A stretch of 64,000 nt of DNA, from assembly GCA_018417955.1 (NCBI GenBank), contig JACTVC010000003.1, positions 124,001 through 188,000 of the forward strand, in the 5' to 3' direction. Source of the DNA: Laccaria trichodermophora (lineage: Eukaryota > Basidiomycota > Agaricomycetes > Agaricales > Hydnangiaceae). The notes beneath the pieces were generated by a model, which was not told the origin of the DNA, made no database searches, and was given only the letters and a program-made list of their open reading frames with translations. Below, piece by piece: positions 35,265 to 46,296 of the stretch. Positions within the stretch are counted from its first letter, which is position 1, and each line of letters opens with the position of its first letter. A program made the translations under genes and the position numbers.

Positions 35265-36612
35265 AGTCTGTTATTTACCACGCCCCCAAAACCGCGTCAG
35301 AAAAAGTTTATGTAATCTTCGGACTTTGAAACCGCGTCGCGTCAATATCGCGTCCTTGCCGTTTGCTCTCGACACGATAGCTCATGCGTTTCTATTCCAA
35401 TACACGTTAAACTTGATATTCTACATCTTGGCTGATTTAGAATTCGTTATGACGACTCAGTGATGGCTCGACAACCCCGCTGGCAGGACCCTCAAGGACT
35501 TGATACGATCAACTAAACATCTCTGCATTCTCGTACTGCAAAGAAACTCTGAGCGTGGCGTGGATGGCTGGGATTCGTTTGTCAGGAGAAATCAGTAAGT
35601 GCATCAAATGGCAGGTCATTTGCATGGATCCCGAGCACATGCGTGACAAGGAGTGGAGAGAAATCACCGAATGCTCAACTTTTCACGCAAATATCTTGTT
35701 TGCGTGCGTTGACGATGTCCTTCATATTATCGTGAACAAAGGTACGACTTCACATAATATCGAAGTCTGTCTAGGAGAGACTAACGATGTCCATCTGATC
35801 AATGAATGGGGTGTTTCTTTTCGTCTAGCCTTTGGGACCATCAGATCTTTTCTACGTGGTCGCTTTCCCTCTTCGATATCTATTGTCGGTCTCACCGAAA
35901 CTCTCGAGCCTGGGTCTCTGACGGTTGCCATCTGCAAAAGCCTTGGTTTCTTTGAAGGAAACTTCACACTGATTTGGAGGTCAAACGAGCCTCCGAATAC
36001 ACAGTTCACTGTACAATTTCTTGATGCTCGAAGGTGAACATCATTATCCGTACTAGTAAGATCATAGATTTCTCGATGAACGTGATTAGCGACAAGTTTT
36101 ATTGCCCAAGTGAATAAGGAAGGACATGCGTGGAAGATTTCGGAAGAAGACAGATGGTGAGAAAGGCGCATGACGCTCGTGGGATTGATTCGATCTCGAA
36201 GATGGTGCACTATGCTTGTGAGAGTACTTAGCAGGCCAATCATATCAGACATTTTAATCTTGTTGTGATGAGGATAGAAGGGCTTCAGGAGAAGATATAA
36301 CAGGTGGCGCCGCGCCAGAATTTGCTACAGATTGCGATAGGAAGGTTGAAATGAAGTCAGGTGTTGTGGGAACTTGGATGGTGGGCATTTTCTTGTATAA
36401 TCGGACGGCGCGAAGACTCTCTTCCATGGAGATCAACTTATAAATGAGGAATAAACTGGATTTGAACTGCTTAGAGGAGTTGAGGAACTATAAACGCGTC
36501 TAGAGTCGAGGGAGACGAGGGAATATTGACGCGACGTGGATTCATACTCCGAAGATTACATAAACATTTTCTGACGCGGTTTTGGGGGCGCGGTAAAAAC
36601 AGGACTAAGTCA
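35265..36612. mobile_element. TIR element of about 1.35 kb containing a helicase fragment
   Basis: The ends are inverted repeats of at least 75 bp; shared blocks are CGCCCCCAAAACCGCGTCAG, GTTTATGTAATCTTCGGA and CGCGTCAATAT, with several mismatches. The outer parts read AGTC, TGTT and TTTACC in both. It encloses a plus-strand RecQ-like helicase remnant. Target duplication not resolved. It may be a non-autonomous derivative of a helicase-bearing element. Confidence 0.65.
35555..36037 (+). pseudogene. RecQ-like DEAD/DEAH helicase fragment
   Basis: The frame encodes QVICMDPEHMRDKEWREI, then a disrupted DE-x-H box, VHLINEWGVSF, and SISIVGLTETLEPG and SLGFFEGNFTLIWRSNE. This order fits motifs II, III and following of RecQ-type superfamily-2 helicases, which unwind DNA; many fungi carry such genes in repeats and subtelomeres. 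Motif I (Walker A) and the C-terminal helicase half are absent. The expected D-E-x-H-L-I of motif II is split: VDDV and NDVHLI are separated by a 60-bp insertion flanked by near-identical ACGATGTCC repeats. Non-functional. Confidence 0.6.
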
Positions 36613-37878
36613 TATCCCAGTCATTGCTGCTTGGGCCCAATTCAGGATAGCAAATAGGCTGAATCAAATTATACTTGGCTACTTTAGAAGGATACATGTA
36701 GTACTGGGCATGAGTCTAAGTATAGTCACTTGGGTTTCCGGTACTGGCATAAGAGGGTCTCAGTATCATGTCAAAATGAAAGGCCCTCTGCAACATGTCG
36801 AGTCCTCATGTGCTCCAACGACACCATCGAGCTCGTCGTTGAGCGGTCCATTACCACATCCTACATCCATCGAATCCTCCGCATCCGAGTTCGAGTCGTC
36901 GCCATTCCATCTGCACGGGAAATGGGGAGGGAAGAGAGGGAGTTGAGGAGTGCGCCACCTGGATTTGAGCAGGAGGCGTTGAGAATGTGGTTGTTGTTGA
37001 TGTTGGGTGAGGAGTACCTGTGCTCGTCATATTTTGTGGTGGTGATGGTGGGCCGTCCAGCCAAAGAGCGTCGACTGCGTCGTCGGTAAGCCTGGTTCCA
37101 ATATAACACTTCGTTGGGTCGCCGTCGCATTTTCATGTGAAGGATGGAAGTCGGAGGCAGTGACTGCATGTTGGGCGCTAATGACGACACGCCGTCCTTC
37201 GTTTCATCGGGGACTCATTCGCGATGGTGGTATCCTCGACTGCTCGTTTTGTGCATTGCATACATCTGCAAAGGAGTGGAATCCGTCGACGAGGGCGTCC
37301 GCGGGTGTGGGTGGTTTGCCAGCAGCCAGAGTCGTCAATTGAGCAGTTGAGGAAGAGTGTGGGTCTGGTCGCCGAAGTGACAAGTTCAAGTTCAAGATAA
37401 TTTCAAGTTGAAAATAACTTTTCAACGAAGCAATCATGTGACTTTCAAGTTGAAAATAACTTTTCAACGAAGCAATCATGTGACTTTCAACTCGCAATGT
37501 TTCTAAGTCCAATCTGCAGCCTCAGAGGCTTCAGCTAGACAAAAATTCTTGGCATAGCGATGTGTAGAAAAAGTATGACGATGTTGATACTAACCTATGA
37601 CTAAAATCATCTCCCATTTGTTGCCAAGGGAAGTTTGAGGGAAGGGTAGCATGAAAATTACGGATGTGTTACATACACCTGACTGACCTCTGACTTTGTG
37701 CTATTTTGCTTGACTTTGCTTTTTACTGAGCGTGAACCACGCCGTTCCACGTCTTCATGACCACACTCGGGTATATGGCTTTACGGCCGTATCTGCGTTT
37801 ATTCGCCATCAGTACTAACCATCCATTTGTAATTTCTTCCCTCGTATGTAAGTTGTCCTGGTTTTCTTCTCGCTCTAT
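36613..37878. repeat. Spacer with a 42-bp tandem repeat
   Basis: Contains two perfect 42-bp units (37401-37442 and 37443-37484) beginning TTTCAAGTTGAAAATAAC. Overlapping short frames near 36.7-37.3 kb show no domain. Confidence 0.6.
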
Positions 37879-39060
37879 TTACCATTTACATCGTAGCCTC
37901 CAGATCAGGTAGGTCGATTCTGACACAACGATCGCATACAGTCTACTACTACCTTTCAGCGTTTTGCCCCTTCGATCGCGGAAGTTTGCTAGTCCGCAAC
38001 CGAGCGCTTGTCCAAAGGTAGGGTTAGCCGTCAAGGGGATGCCTTTTTTCGTAAGCAATTCTCTCGCGAGCATCTACACTGTTTCTTGTCCTGACGCTTT
38101 ACATTCGGTAAGGATGTGCTCCAACGATTCGTCACACCCGCATACCCGGCACGTCGCGCGTTGTTCATACCCAGGGATGTTCAACCAGTAGGCACCACAC
38201 GAGGCGCAGTATGCATGCACTTCCACATGTACGCGCGTATATTCCTTGAAATATCCTTGTTTCTCAGTGAGTACCATATCCTATTATCGGAAGGGAGAAA
38301 ACCACTCATGTCATGTATCGCATGCCTTGTCATGTCAAGGCAGATCGTTGTTCCCCTTCTCTGGGGCACTTTTTCTCGCTCAAGGATGCCCTGATATAGG
38401 AGCGCCTGCGTCATCGCACCTAATTTCGCACCCTTTACCTCAAAATTTACAGGAACTGTCAGGTCCAGGTTACCTGCATTTGGCTTTCCTAAGCCTTCCT
38501 CTGCGTTGTGGAGCGCCGTTACTAACCCAGGTTCCTTCCCCTTTGCCCATCGGAACCTCGCATCTCCACCACGTTTTCTCAGCTCGGCCGCAGCCTTTTT
38601 TTATGAGCTCTTTGTTCCGGACGCCAATCCAGCCGCGATCTTCCCACACCGGGAGAAATTGCGTGAGTCCATCGATTAAACATTTTGAACTGCTAGTGAT
38701 GTCCAACTCTTCAGTTGTTCGGGTTCGTTGGAGCGCTATAACCAGGGCCGCGAATTCAGCCGCTTGCGTTGTGCCGATAGTAGGCGGCAGTCTCACCGCG
38801 AAATGTTGTGTGTCGTCTGCAGGGAATCACCCACCAGCTCCGGCTTGGGCGTTTTCATTACCATCCCCTTCGCAGGCTTCTCGTATGCATAATTGCGTAA
38901 TAACACTCTCTTCTCCTGGGGGGTCGTCCCGGATGGCAGGTGAGCGCAGCTCTTCTACCGAGTCCGCGAAGACTCTAAAACCTTGTGTCAGGCACTTCCG
39001 GATTGTCATATCCGGGTTGAAGGTAACTATGGACTCATTCTCCTCTGCCTCGCCTTCGTT
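37879..39060 (-). pseudogene. LINE retrotransposon 3' end: RNase H and zinc-finger tail
   Basis: Minus-strand remnant of the C-terminal part of a non-LTR retrotransposon polyprotein. Visible: an RNase H-like section (CEGDGNENAQAGAGG, then after one TGA in the same frame FPADDTQHFAVRLPPT and TTQAAEFAALVIAL with the conserved Glu). A later section has SFLPSDNR-like sequence, IPGYEQRATCRVCGC and ESLEHILTECKASG, the C-x-x-C/H-x4-C finger common after reverse transcriptase in fungal LINEs. The first RNase H Asp (usual T/D-G-S) is replaced by REAC. No reverse transcriptase or endonuclease region is present, so it is 5' truncated, as is usual for LINE insertions. Confidence 0.7.
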
Positions 39061-39664
39061 CTCAGGGAACTATAACTCAGGTAATCTACAGAATGCTGGT
39101 GGTCTTTATTATTAGAATGGACGAACTTGCGGTTTTTATTGACAATGTCATGTGGGTCTCCTACTTTCTCAAATTTTCCAGTGCCGTCACGGCCATCTCG
39201 CTGACATACCTCTCTCGACCCCAAGAAATCAATCCCCAAACCCTGGCTCATTGTCAATTGGCCCCCACGTAGCTGAGGATTAATAGGTATGTTTATATAT
39301 AAATAGCACAGAAGTCTTCTGGACGGAACCATTTTATTCAGCTCAGCGTGCACCTCAAAATCACGAGCTGCATCATCGCGTAATCTCGCCACATGTTTTG
39401 AACGGCAAAAAGATCACGTCATCTCTCGCTTCACGCGTTGAGCTTTCAAATTCTATAATTAGGTCAATACCCACAAGCTCATGCCGACGTTTGGAAAGCA
39501 ACCGCGACTCAGGCGCCATATTTCTTTACGATGACAGGATCTCATATTGTGGTCAAACCTTCTACCTGAATATAAAACCACATGAACCATCTCCTGGGCA
39601 AAATTCATAAAGGTCCCCGCGCCCGACTCTATAGATCCAAGTTTCAACTCACCCAGATCTCGAC
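39061..39664. promoter_or_regulatory. Upstream region of the aspartic protease; TATA box
   Basis: TATAAA lies at 39571-39576, 94 bp before the ATG at 39665, a usual spacing for a basidiomycete gene with a short leader. No other element is supported. Confidence 0.5.
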
Positions 39665-41292
39665 ATGTTTCCTGCCTCGTTGCTGTCTACTCTCCTTCTC
39701 GCTTTGGCTGTCGCCGCGAAACCGATTCTTATCGAGCGTTCACCAGTTACGTTGTCCTTGTCGAGGAAGGTCAACGTCACCAGCGTTCACCATCTCCTTC
39801 GCCACGATCAGAATCGCGCCAGGGCCTTGATGGCTCTTGGCGGAGCCAAGGAACAAGGTGTCTTCCTGGAGGATGCGGTCATCAATGAACAGGTCGAGAA
39901 TCAGGCTGTTACTTACATTGCATCAGTTGGCGTTGGGAGTCCTCCCACTACCTGTACGTTTATTTCTGATGACTTAGTGAATGTGGGCCTTATGAATTCT
40001 GAGTGTAGATTCACTCGTTATTGATACTGGAAGGTTAGTCTCGTGTTGCTCAAATTCTCAATGCCCGGGATTTTATAACTAAGCACTTCGCTCAAGCTCG
40101 AACACGTGGGTAGGCGCAAACAAAGCCTACGTCAAGACCAGTACCAGCACACAGACCTCAAGCAAAGTGGTTCGGAATTTCGCGTATTGCCTTCGCTGGA
40201 ATATTTCACCTTTTTTCTAGTCTGTTTCTTACGGATCAGGATCTTTTTCTGGTACAGAGTTCACCGATCAAGTTACGCTCGCCACTGGTCTGGTGATTCC
40301 TAAACAATCTATCGGTGTTGCCTCGACAGTGTGTTGTTTTATTTGAACTTGTTCTTCTGGTCTTTACACGTTTTTCTCTCGTAGTCCACTGGGTTCAACG
40401 GAGTCGACGGTATTCTTGGGTAAGCGTTAACGCCCTCAGTAACAGAATTTATTCTGATTATTTGAATAAAGCATCGGACCCGCGGGTCTCACATCCGGTA
40501 AGCTCTAGACCACCTATCGTGAGTTATTTTATATACTCGACGTTTTGCAGGAACGCTGTCCCCAAACACTGGGACCATCCCAACCGTCACCGACAACTTG
40601 TTCAAGAACGGCGTCATCAGCGCTAACACGCTCGGTATCTCCTTCCAGCCCACCACGCAAAACGACGTCGTGAATGGAGAACTCACTTGGGGTATAATTT
40701 TCTGTTCCAGCCGTGACATGCACGTCCTAAAAAAAATTCATACCAGGCGGAACTGACAGTTCCAAATTCACTGGATCCATAAACTTCACTCCGCTCACTA
40801 CCACCTCACCTGCTAGTCAATTCTGGGGCATTAACCAGTCCATTCGTTACGGCGCTTCTACAACTATCCTCTCGTTGACTGCTGGCATTGTTGACACCGG
40901 TGAGTAGTTCTCTCCGAGAGCGTGTACGACTATATTCTGATCTAAGTTGTTTCTGGAGTACAGGTACAACCCTTGTCTTAATCGCCACTGACGGGTTTAA
41001 TAAGTACACCGTTCACATGCAGAGACATTCATGGACCCATCATATAAAATTATAGGTCTCATACGAGCTTACCGCAAACGCTCAAATTTGGCCACGCTCC
41101 CTTAATAGTGTCATCGGCGGCACAGCCGGAAATATCTACCTCATCATCGGGAATCTTGGTTCGAACAGCGGCCAAGGTCTTGACTTTATCAACGGCTACG
41201 CGTTCCTGGAGCGCTTTTACTCGGTTTATGACACTGCCAACAAGCGTGTTGGTTTCGCTACCACCCCTTTTACCACCGCCACTACAAACTAG
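39665..41292 (+). CDS. Secreted pepsin-like aspartic protease (family A1), shortened
   Basis: Secreted acid endopeptidase resembling polyporopepsins. Exons 39665-39953, 40009-40033, 40097-40169, 40221-40328, 40385-40419, 40472-40497, 40551-40691, 40747-40899, 40964-41010 and 41056-41292 join in phase to 377 residues. A signal peptide (MFPASLLSTLLLALAVAA) and a propeptide (about residues 20-85) precede the mature enzyme. The active-site motifs are VIDTGSSNTW, split by an intron, and GIVDTGTTLV. The flap tyrosine is in SVSYGSGSFSG. The C-terminal FINGYAFLERFYSVYD and GFATTPF are typical. About 30 residues usually found between the second DTG region and ELTANAQIWP are missing at the last intron; the frame is kept, but the enzyme may not fold. 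Confidence 0.85.
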
Positions 41293-41469
41293 AATAACGT
41301 CGATTGTACTTAAATTTAAAATAGCAGCGACTCATACATTTCTTATCAATTTCTTATTGTTGTGACCAATTGTTTGGCTCCGACTTGTCTGTCAAATATA
41401 TCCCAACAACCTTTCTTTCTTTCTTGTCATCATCTTCCACGTTCCCCAAGGTACCCAGCTCGCTGCGCC

Positions 41470-42790
41470 ATGCACAATACCCCATTTTCTGTAGCTGGGA
41501 TGTCGTCCTCGACGGCCTCGCACCATGGCCCTAATTTGAACGCGTGGGGAAGCACGAGCACAGGTGGTTCAACTTTCGGCGAGTCACTTTCGCAGTCACG
41601 AAGCCACTATCAGTCCGGTTACCTTATGGTGAGTCCATCTGCGCTATGATTCTCTGTCTTTTATTGATGTGTGGTAGTCCGCGTCTCAGAGCAATGTAGC
41701 TATCCATCTCACAATACCGGTGCGAAACTAACTCAGTGCCAGCACTCGCCACAAGGAAACCAACGGGCCGACGAGGTTCCGGTGGTTCAAACGAAAGCCA
41801 AAATGAACCAGGTGTTGTCTAGGGCGGATTTTGGGATGGACTCCATGTTTCAAAGTAGCAGGTATGTGACTCATGCCGTCATTCAAGACCTGCCTCATTC
41901 ATGAACACAGGCAACGCCAGGCACTGGCAGATGAAGATGCACCACCGATGACATCTGTCAACGACATTCCCAATGAGATTATTCTAGACTCCCCGAACCC
42001 TACTCGTTTCCAACCTAGAGTACGCCACAGCGCCTAATCAACTTTCTTTCCTGCTAACAAGTGGCTTCGTTTAGAATTCCGCGCTCGGACACAGAAAGGT
42101 TCCATCTGCCAGTGCCCAGATTGCGCAGCACCAGCCGCTGTATGTTGTTGTCTTTGGATACCCTGCGGACAAGTACAGCGTGACTGTGGAATACTTCAAG
42201 TCACTAGGAGACGCCACTGACATAGAGCACAATTCCGAGATTACGAACTGCTTCAGGATAGGTTACAGGGATCCAGGGGATGCGATGAGAGCCGTGCGGA
42301 AGAATGGTGAGGTGCTTGGTGGAAGTTGGATGGTCGGCGCCAAGTGGGCAGTACGTTCCGAAACATGCATCCTTCTTCGTGGCAAAGCTAATGATGAGTG
42401 TAGGACGCAGCACAAGCAGAAGCACTACTTGGACAGCCGGTGACCCGAGTGAATGGCAGCGGTGCGGAATCGCCTGCAAACGCCATGGCTGTCGACGAGC
42501 CTATGTCTCCCTCCAATATGTCGACCTCAAGCGTACCGCATACTCCGACCGTCGGAACCCCCATTAGGTTGGCGCCTTCAGCTCTGGCATTCAAAAAGAC
42601 TGGTGCCGCGTCGGCTGCACCTTCAAAGCCATCCGTGACTCCGAGGTGGGGTACACCAGGAGGGGTGGCACCTGGCACAGCGCCTGCGGGTGGAGGTCGC
42701 CCCATGTATACCGCTACACCTCCCTCGATCCAAACATCTCCAAGTAAAGGTGTCATAGGACAGGTGTCGGACCTTTTATTCGGTTGGTAG
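41470..42790 (+). CDS. Nucleoporin of the Nup35/Nup53 family
   Basis: Structural nucleoporin of the inner ring of the nuclear pore complex. Exons 41470-41628, 41678-41695 (18 nt), 41737-41861, 41911-42019, 42075-42350 and 42404-42790 join in phase to 357 residues. The Nup35-type RRM begins at PLYVVVFGYPADKYSVTVEYF and runs through NCFRIGYRDPGDAMRAVRKNG to GGSWMVGAKW; this RRM type dimerises rather than binding RNA. The N-terminal part is low-complexity with SQSRSHYQSGYLM. The protein ends GQVSDLLFGW, the C-terminal amphipathic segment by which Nup53/Nup35 proteins touch the nuclear membrane. Length is usual for the family. An upstream in-frame open stretch lacks a better start. Confidence 0.85.
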
Positions 42791-45700
42791 AGCTGTTCGT
42801 ATGTTGTTATGTCTGGGTTTATGACATCTTCTGTTAACACTGCGTGGTGGAAGCCTATCCCTCGTGTATTCAAGTATTGGTCGTTCCACGATTGCGTCGG
42901 ACCTATCAATGGCGGACTTTTTCGTGATGATCGATCTCACATGTCTTTCCGCCCTTTACAGACTTGCATCAGGGCTTAGTTACTTTTTCCGACGAACACA
43001 TCGGAGCCGCTCTAACCAACGACGTCCTGGATGAGGACTCGTGAGCGGCCCACTCAGGGGAGGCCGCATTTGGGCCCAGTATCTTCCAATTCGCATTTCA
43101 GAGGCTCAAATAAATGTCGCAAGGTCGATGCCAGGTTGGAACTTGGTCGCCATCCCATTCAGATTGTGTTTGTGAAGCCATCTTGTCCAGCCGCCCGAAT
43201 TGTTGTTATACGATAGCAAGGGGATCTTTTCCCAATCTTTCAAGATAAAGGTACGTGGCGAAAATTCTTTCGTGTTTTGGACGGGATGTTGATAATTTTG
43301 CAAAGCAGTACCTCACAATGATTCTTTCTGCCAGGAGGCAACAACATCTAACTTCTAGAATGCGCGTAAGCATAACTGAGCAGTATTTTTAGGCCTACTT
43401 GAAGCATGTAGAATGTCCTTGAAGGGAGTTGGCTGAGTCCCCCGGAAGCCGGTCGGCACTGCTGACCACTTTATGCTCGCAACGGTGACAACCGCCTCGA
43501 ATCATCCCATATGTTCTCAAAAATTCTCGCCAGTGTCCTGAGCACAGGAAACAAAATCGCAGATTTTTCAGACATCTTACCAACCTCCCTATATGTTCAG
43601 CATCAATCTATCGATGGGCCTCATATCCGATCTCGCTGCTCGTGGTTCACGGCTCTCGCGATTTTTACGGAGAAAGTATGTACGACCGGATTGAGTCTGT
43701 GTGGATTAAGCTCAACGTACTTCCTGTTCGTAATTAATATCTATTTCCGAAATGCCCCTGCGTTGCAATAGGTCGTACCAAGGATTCCGAAAAAGTGCAC
43801 TACCTCCACACTTCCTCCACGTTTGGGCTGTAATTCACATCAATATTATATTTATACAAAGGTAGGTTTTACGCCTGAACTCAGGCGCAGGTTAGCTCAC
43901 ACAGTACGATCGCATAGACTCAATGCCGCTAGTCGCGTTAAAATCGGTGAAGGGTGAGGAGGCGCGAACGAGCAATCGGGGAAAGACGCGGGGGTTATTC
44001 GTCGTTGGCTGAAGAACTTTTATTTTTGCTTGCCGCCTAACATATCAGATATCTGCGGCGTTGTCGCTGAATCTCAATCGCGGCCCGAAGTCCTGCAAAT
44101 GGAGGGACGCAAAAGATGCAATCTTAGCCCTTGCGCGTCGACGAAGCAATGATAGTGAGGCTTGACTATCATTAGTGAGGGCCTAGACAAGAACCCGAGT
44201 AGCTCGATCATGCCAGCCGCCAGTGTATTGTTTTGCGACTTGGGAAAGAGAGAAAAGAGCGCGGTTGTGTTGGAAGTCTTGCTTGTATCGTCGCGAGCAA
44301 ATCCGGCGATTACAGCGTTACGTGAAGCCTTATCAATTATGCAGACAGCTGTGCCCAACGAATTTGTTCCTTTTGTTTTCCTGAACAAAAGCAAAACATA
44401 AAGCACGGAGAGCGGATAGGAAAAGGAAAGCCAAGCTCTAAATGGAAAGGTTGCATTCCGAAGGTCCTGCCACATACGTCAGAGAATTTGTTCGGAGAGA
44501 CAATTGAAACTGCACCCCAGCCTGCCACTGTACCTGACGTACTGAAGTAACGTGGTGTTTGTATTATTTGCGCCCTACAAACCGGAGTGGAATCTATATA
44601 TTTTTGACCATGCGCTCTGAGTGCGAATGGAAGGGGAGAAAACAAAAGCGCACCTGAAGAGCGATAGTTGTGAAGATAGGTTCAATGAACATTCTACGGT
44701 GACCTTGGTTTGGATGATGGGAATGAAGGAAAACCAGAGAAGAATGAAGAATCAATGATCTTCGACGAATAAAGCATAGACTGTATTTGTATAAAACTTC
44801 AAGATACGCCAAGCAACACGAAAACCAAACGGACCTCAACTGCATGCCATCAGAAGGGCTAGCCCATATTGCTTCTAGACTGAGATATCAGGGGAGCGTA
44901 TGTGCAAAGCAAATTTGACCATAACAAGTTCAGACTGGGGCTGTCTCCGACTTCGAGCATCAGAACATCTGACGACTGAAAACAATAAGCCGTCATACCA
45001 AGCGAAGCGGAATTGTCCCACTGCAATTACCACATAGCGGGCGCCAGAATACATCCGTCAGCAACCTTTTGAAAAAACGTAAGGTGATGTCAAGAATCTA
45101 TGACTTTATCGCATTGTTCACATGGAGGGGTTTCTTCAAGTTGCGCGGGCTCAGTTAGGTTCAGTCAATCGTCCAAATAGAAGGCCCGCAATTGGAAGGA
45201 AGTGGAATATTAAGCCAGTGGGTTAAGGATGAATATGCAAGATACTTGACCGCAACTTGACCTGCAATGCGAAATGAATTGGCGAGCAAGAATCGGACGA
45301 CAACTCGATCGACGTTGAATGCATCCGCAGCGTCGGGACTCTTTGGGAGCGGGTTTAAAACCGGAATCGCCGTAGCAACCTACATCCAGCTACATCTCGC
45401 GGCGCCAGAAATACACCGGTTTCTTGACAATTCGAGCCAAGCAACATTGGCCAACTGATCTCGGATTTATTGACTGCCAAGGTTCTGGTCCACTAAACAA
45501 GCCATTGTTGATATATCCCAGCTGAGGTCGGGTCGTTTTGCTAGCTTGTGCCAAATTTAGGCGTTCATAATTTGTAGCCGTTGTCAATAAACAGTTTGGA
45601 TCTGGCGGCATTCCGTGTACTTACCGATCCGACAAGTAGCGGGTCTGCATCATGTGCCATGAAAAACATCCAGTCGTAACGGCGATCGGACGTCACGAAC

Positions 45701-46296
45701 AGCCGGAGACAGAATCAGATTCTTATATGGATTGCTATTCCAATTGTGATTGTGAAGGGATGATTTGCAGGTATGTCTGTATGTCACTGATACGAGAACA
45801 ATAATACATACTGACATAGACTGCCAATAATATCGAATGAAGCGGTTCAGATAGGCATTCTCGTGTAAGTATGTGTGTGGTGTGTGTGTGTTCAAATCGA
45901 TGACTTCGTCCTTTTCGGGTCGTATACCGTGTGCCTCGCCCCTTGGCCTAACGCTGGTTGATGGGTTAGGACATGGATCAGTTGACCCTTTGGACCTCCT
46001 TGGATGCAAAAGGTTGCAGAGCAGTCTTGATGACGCGACTGGATCGTGGGAATATCTTCTACTCCCTATCTGAAAGTCTTTTCATCTCACTCTTTAGATC
46101 TCACATGTCATGAATTCTCGGTTGGAGGGCCCTGCTCATCTGAGGCGTAGTCCGGTTCAATCGTGTCTTCCGCTAGCTCATAATTTATACAAAATGGCTT
46201 TTTGGCTTTGATATCCTCCCTCTTTTCGCAAGACGTCTTGTCACTGCTCTTGTTCCGTTTCAAGGTCAACCTGCCTTCCATTTGCGCCGATTCGCA
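42791..46296. other. 3.5 kb without a recognised gene
   Basis: Many short frames on both strands (for example 43511-43771 plus, 44074-44475 minus), none with a domain, conserved motif or plausible intron series. A GT-rich microsatellite lies near 45872-45892. A minus-strand 118-codon frame (46108-46464) overlaps the first exon of the monooxygenase and is probably a shadow. Confidence 0.35.
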
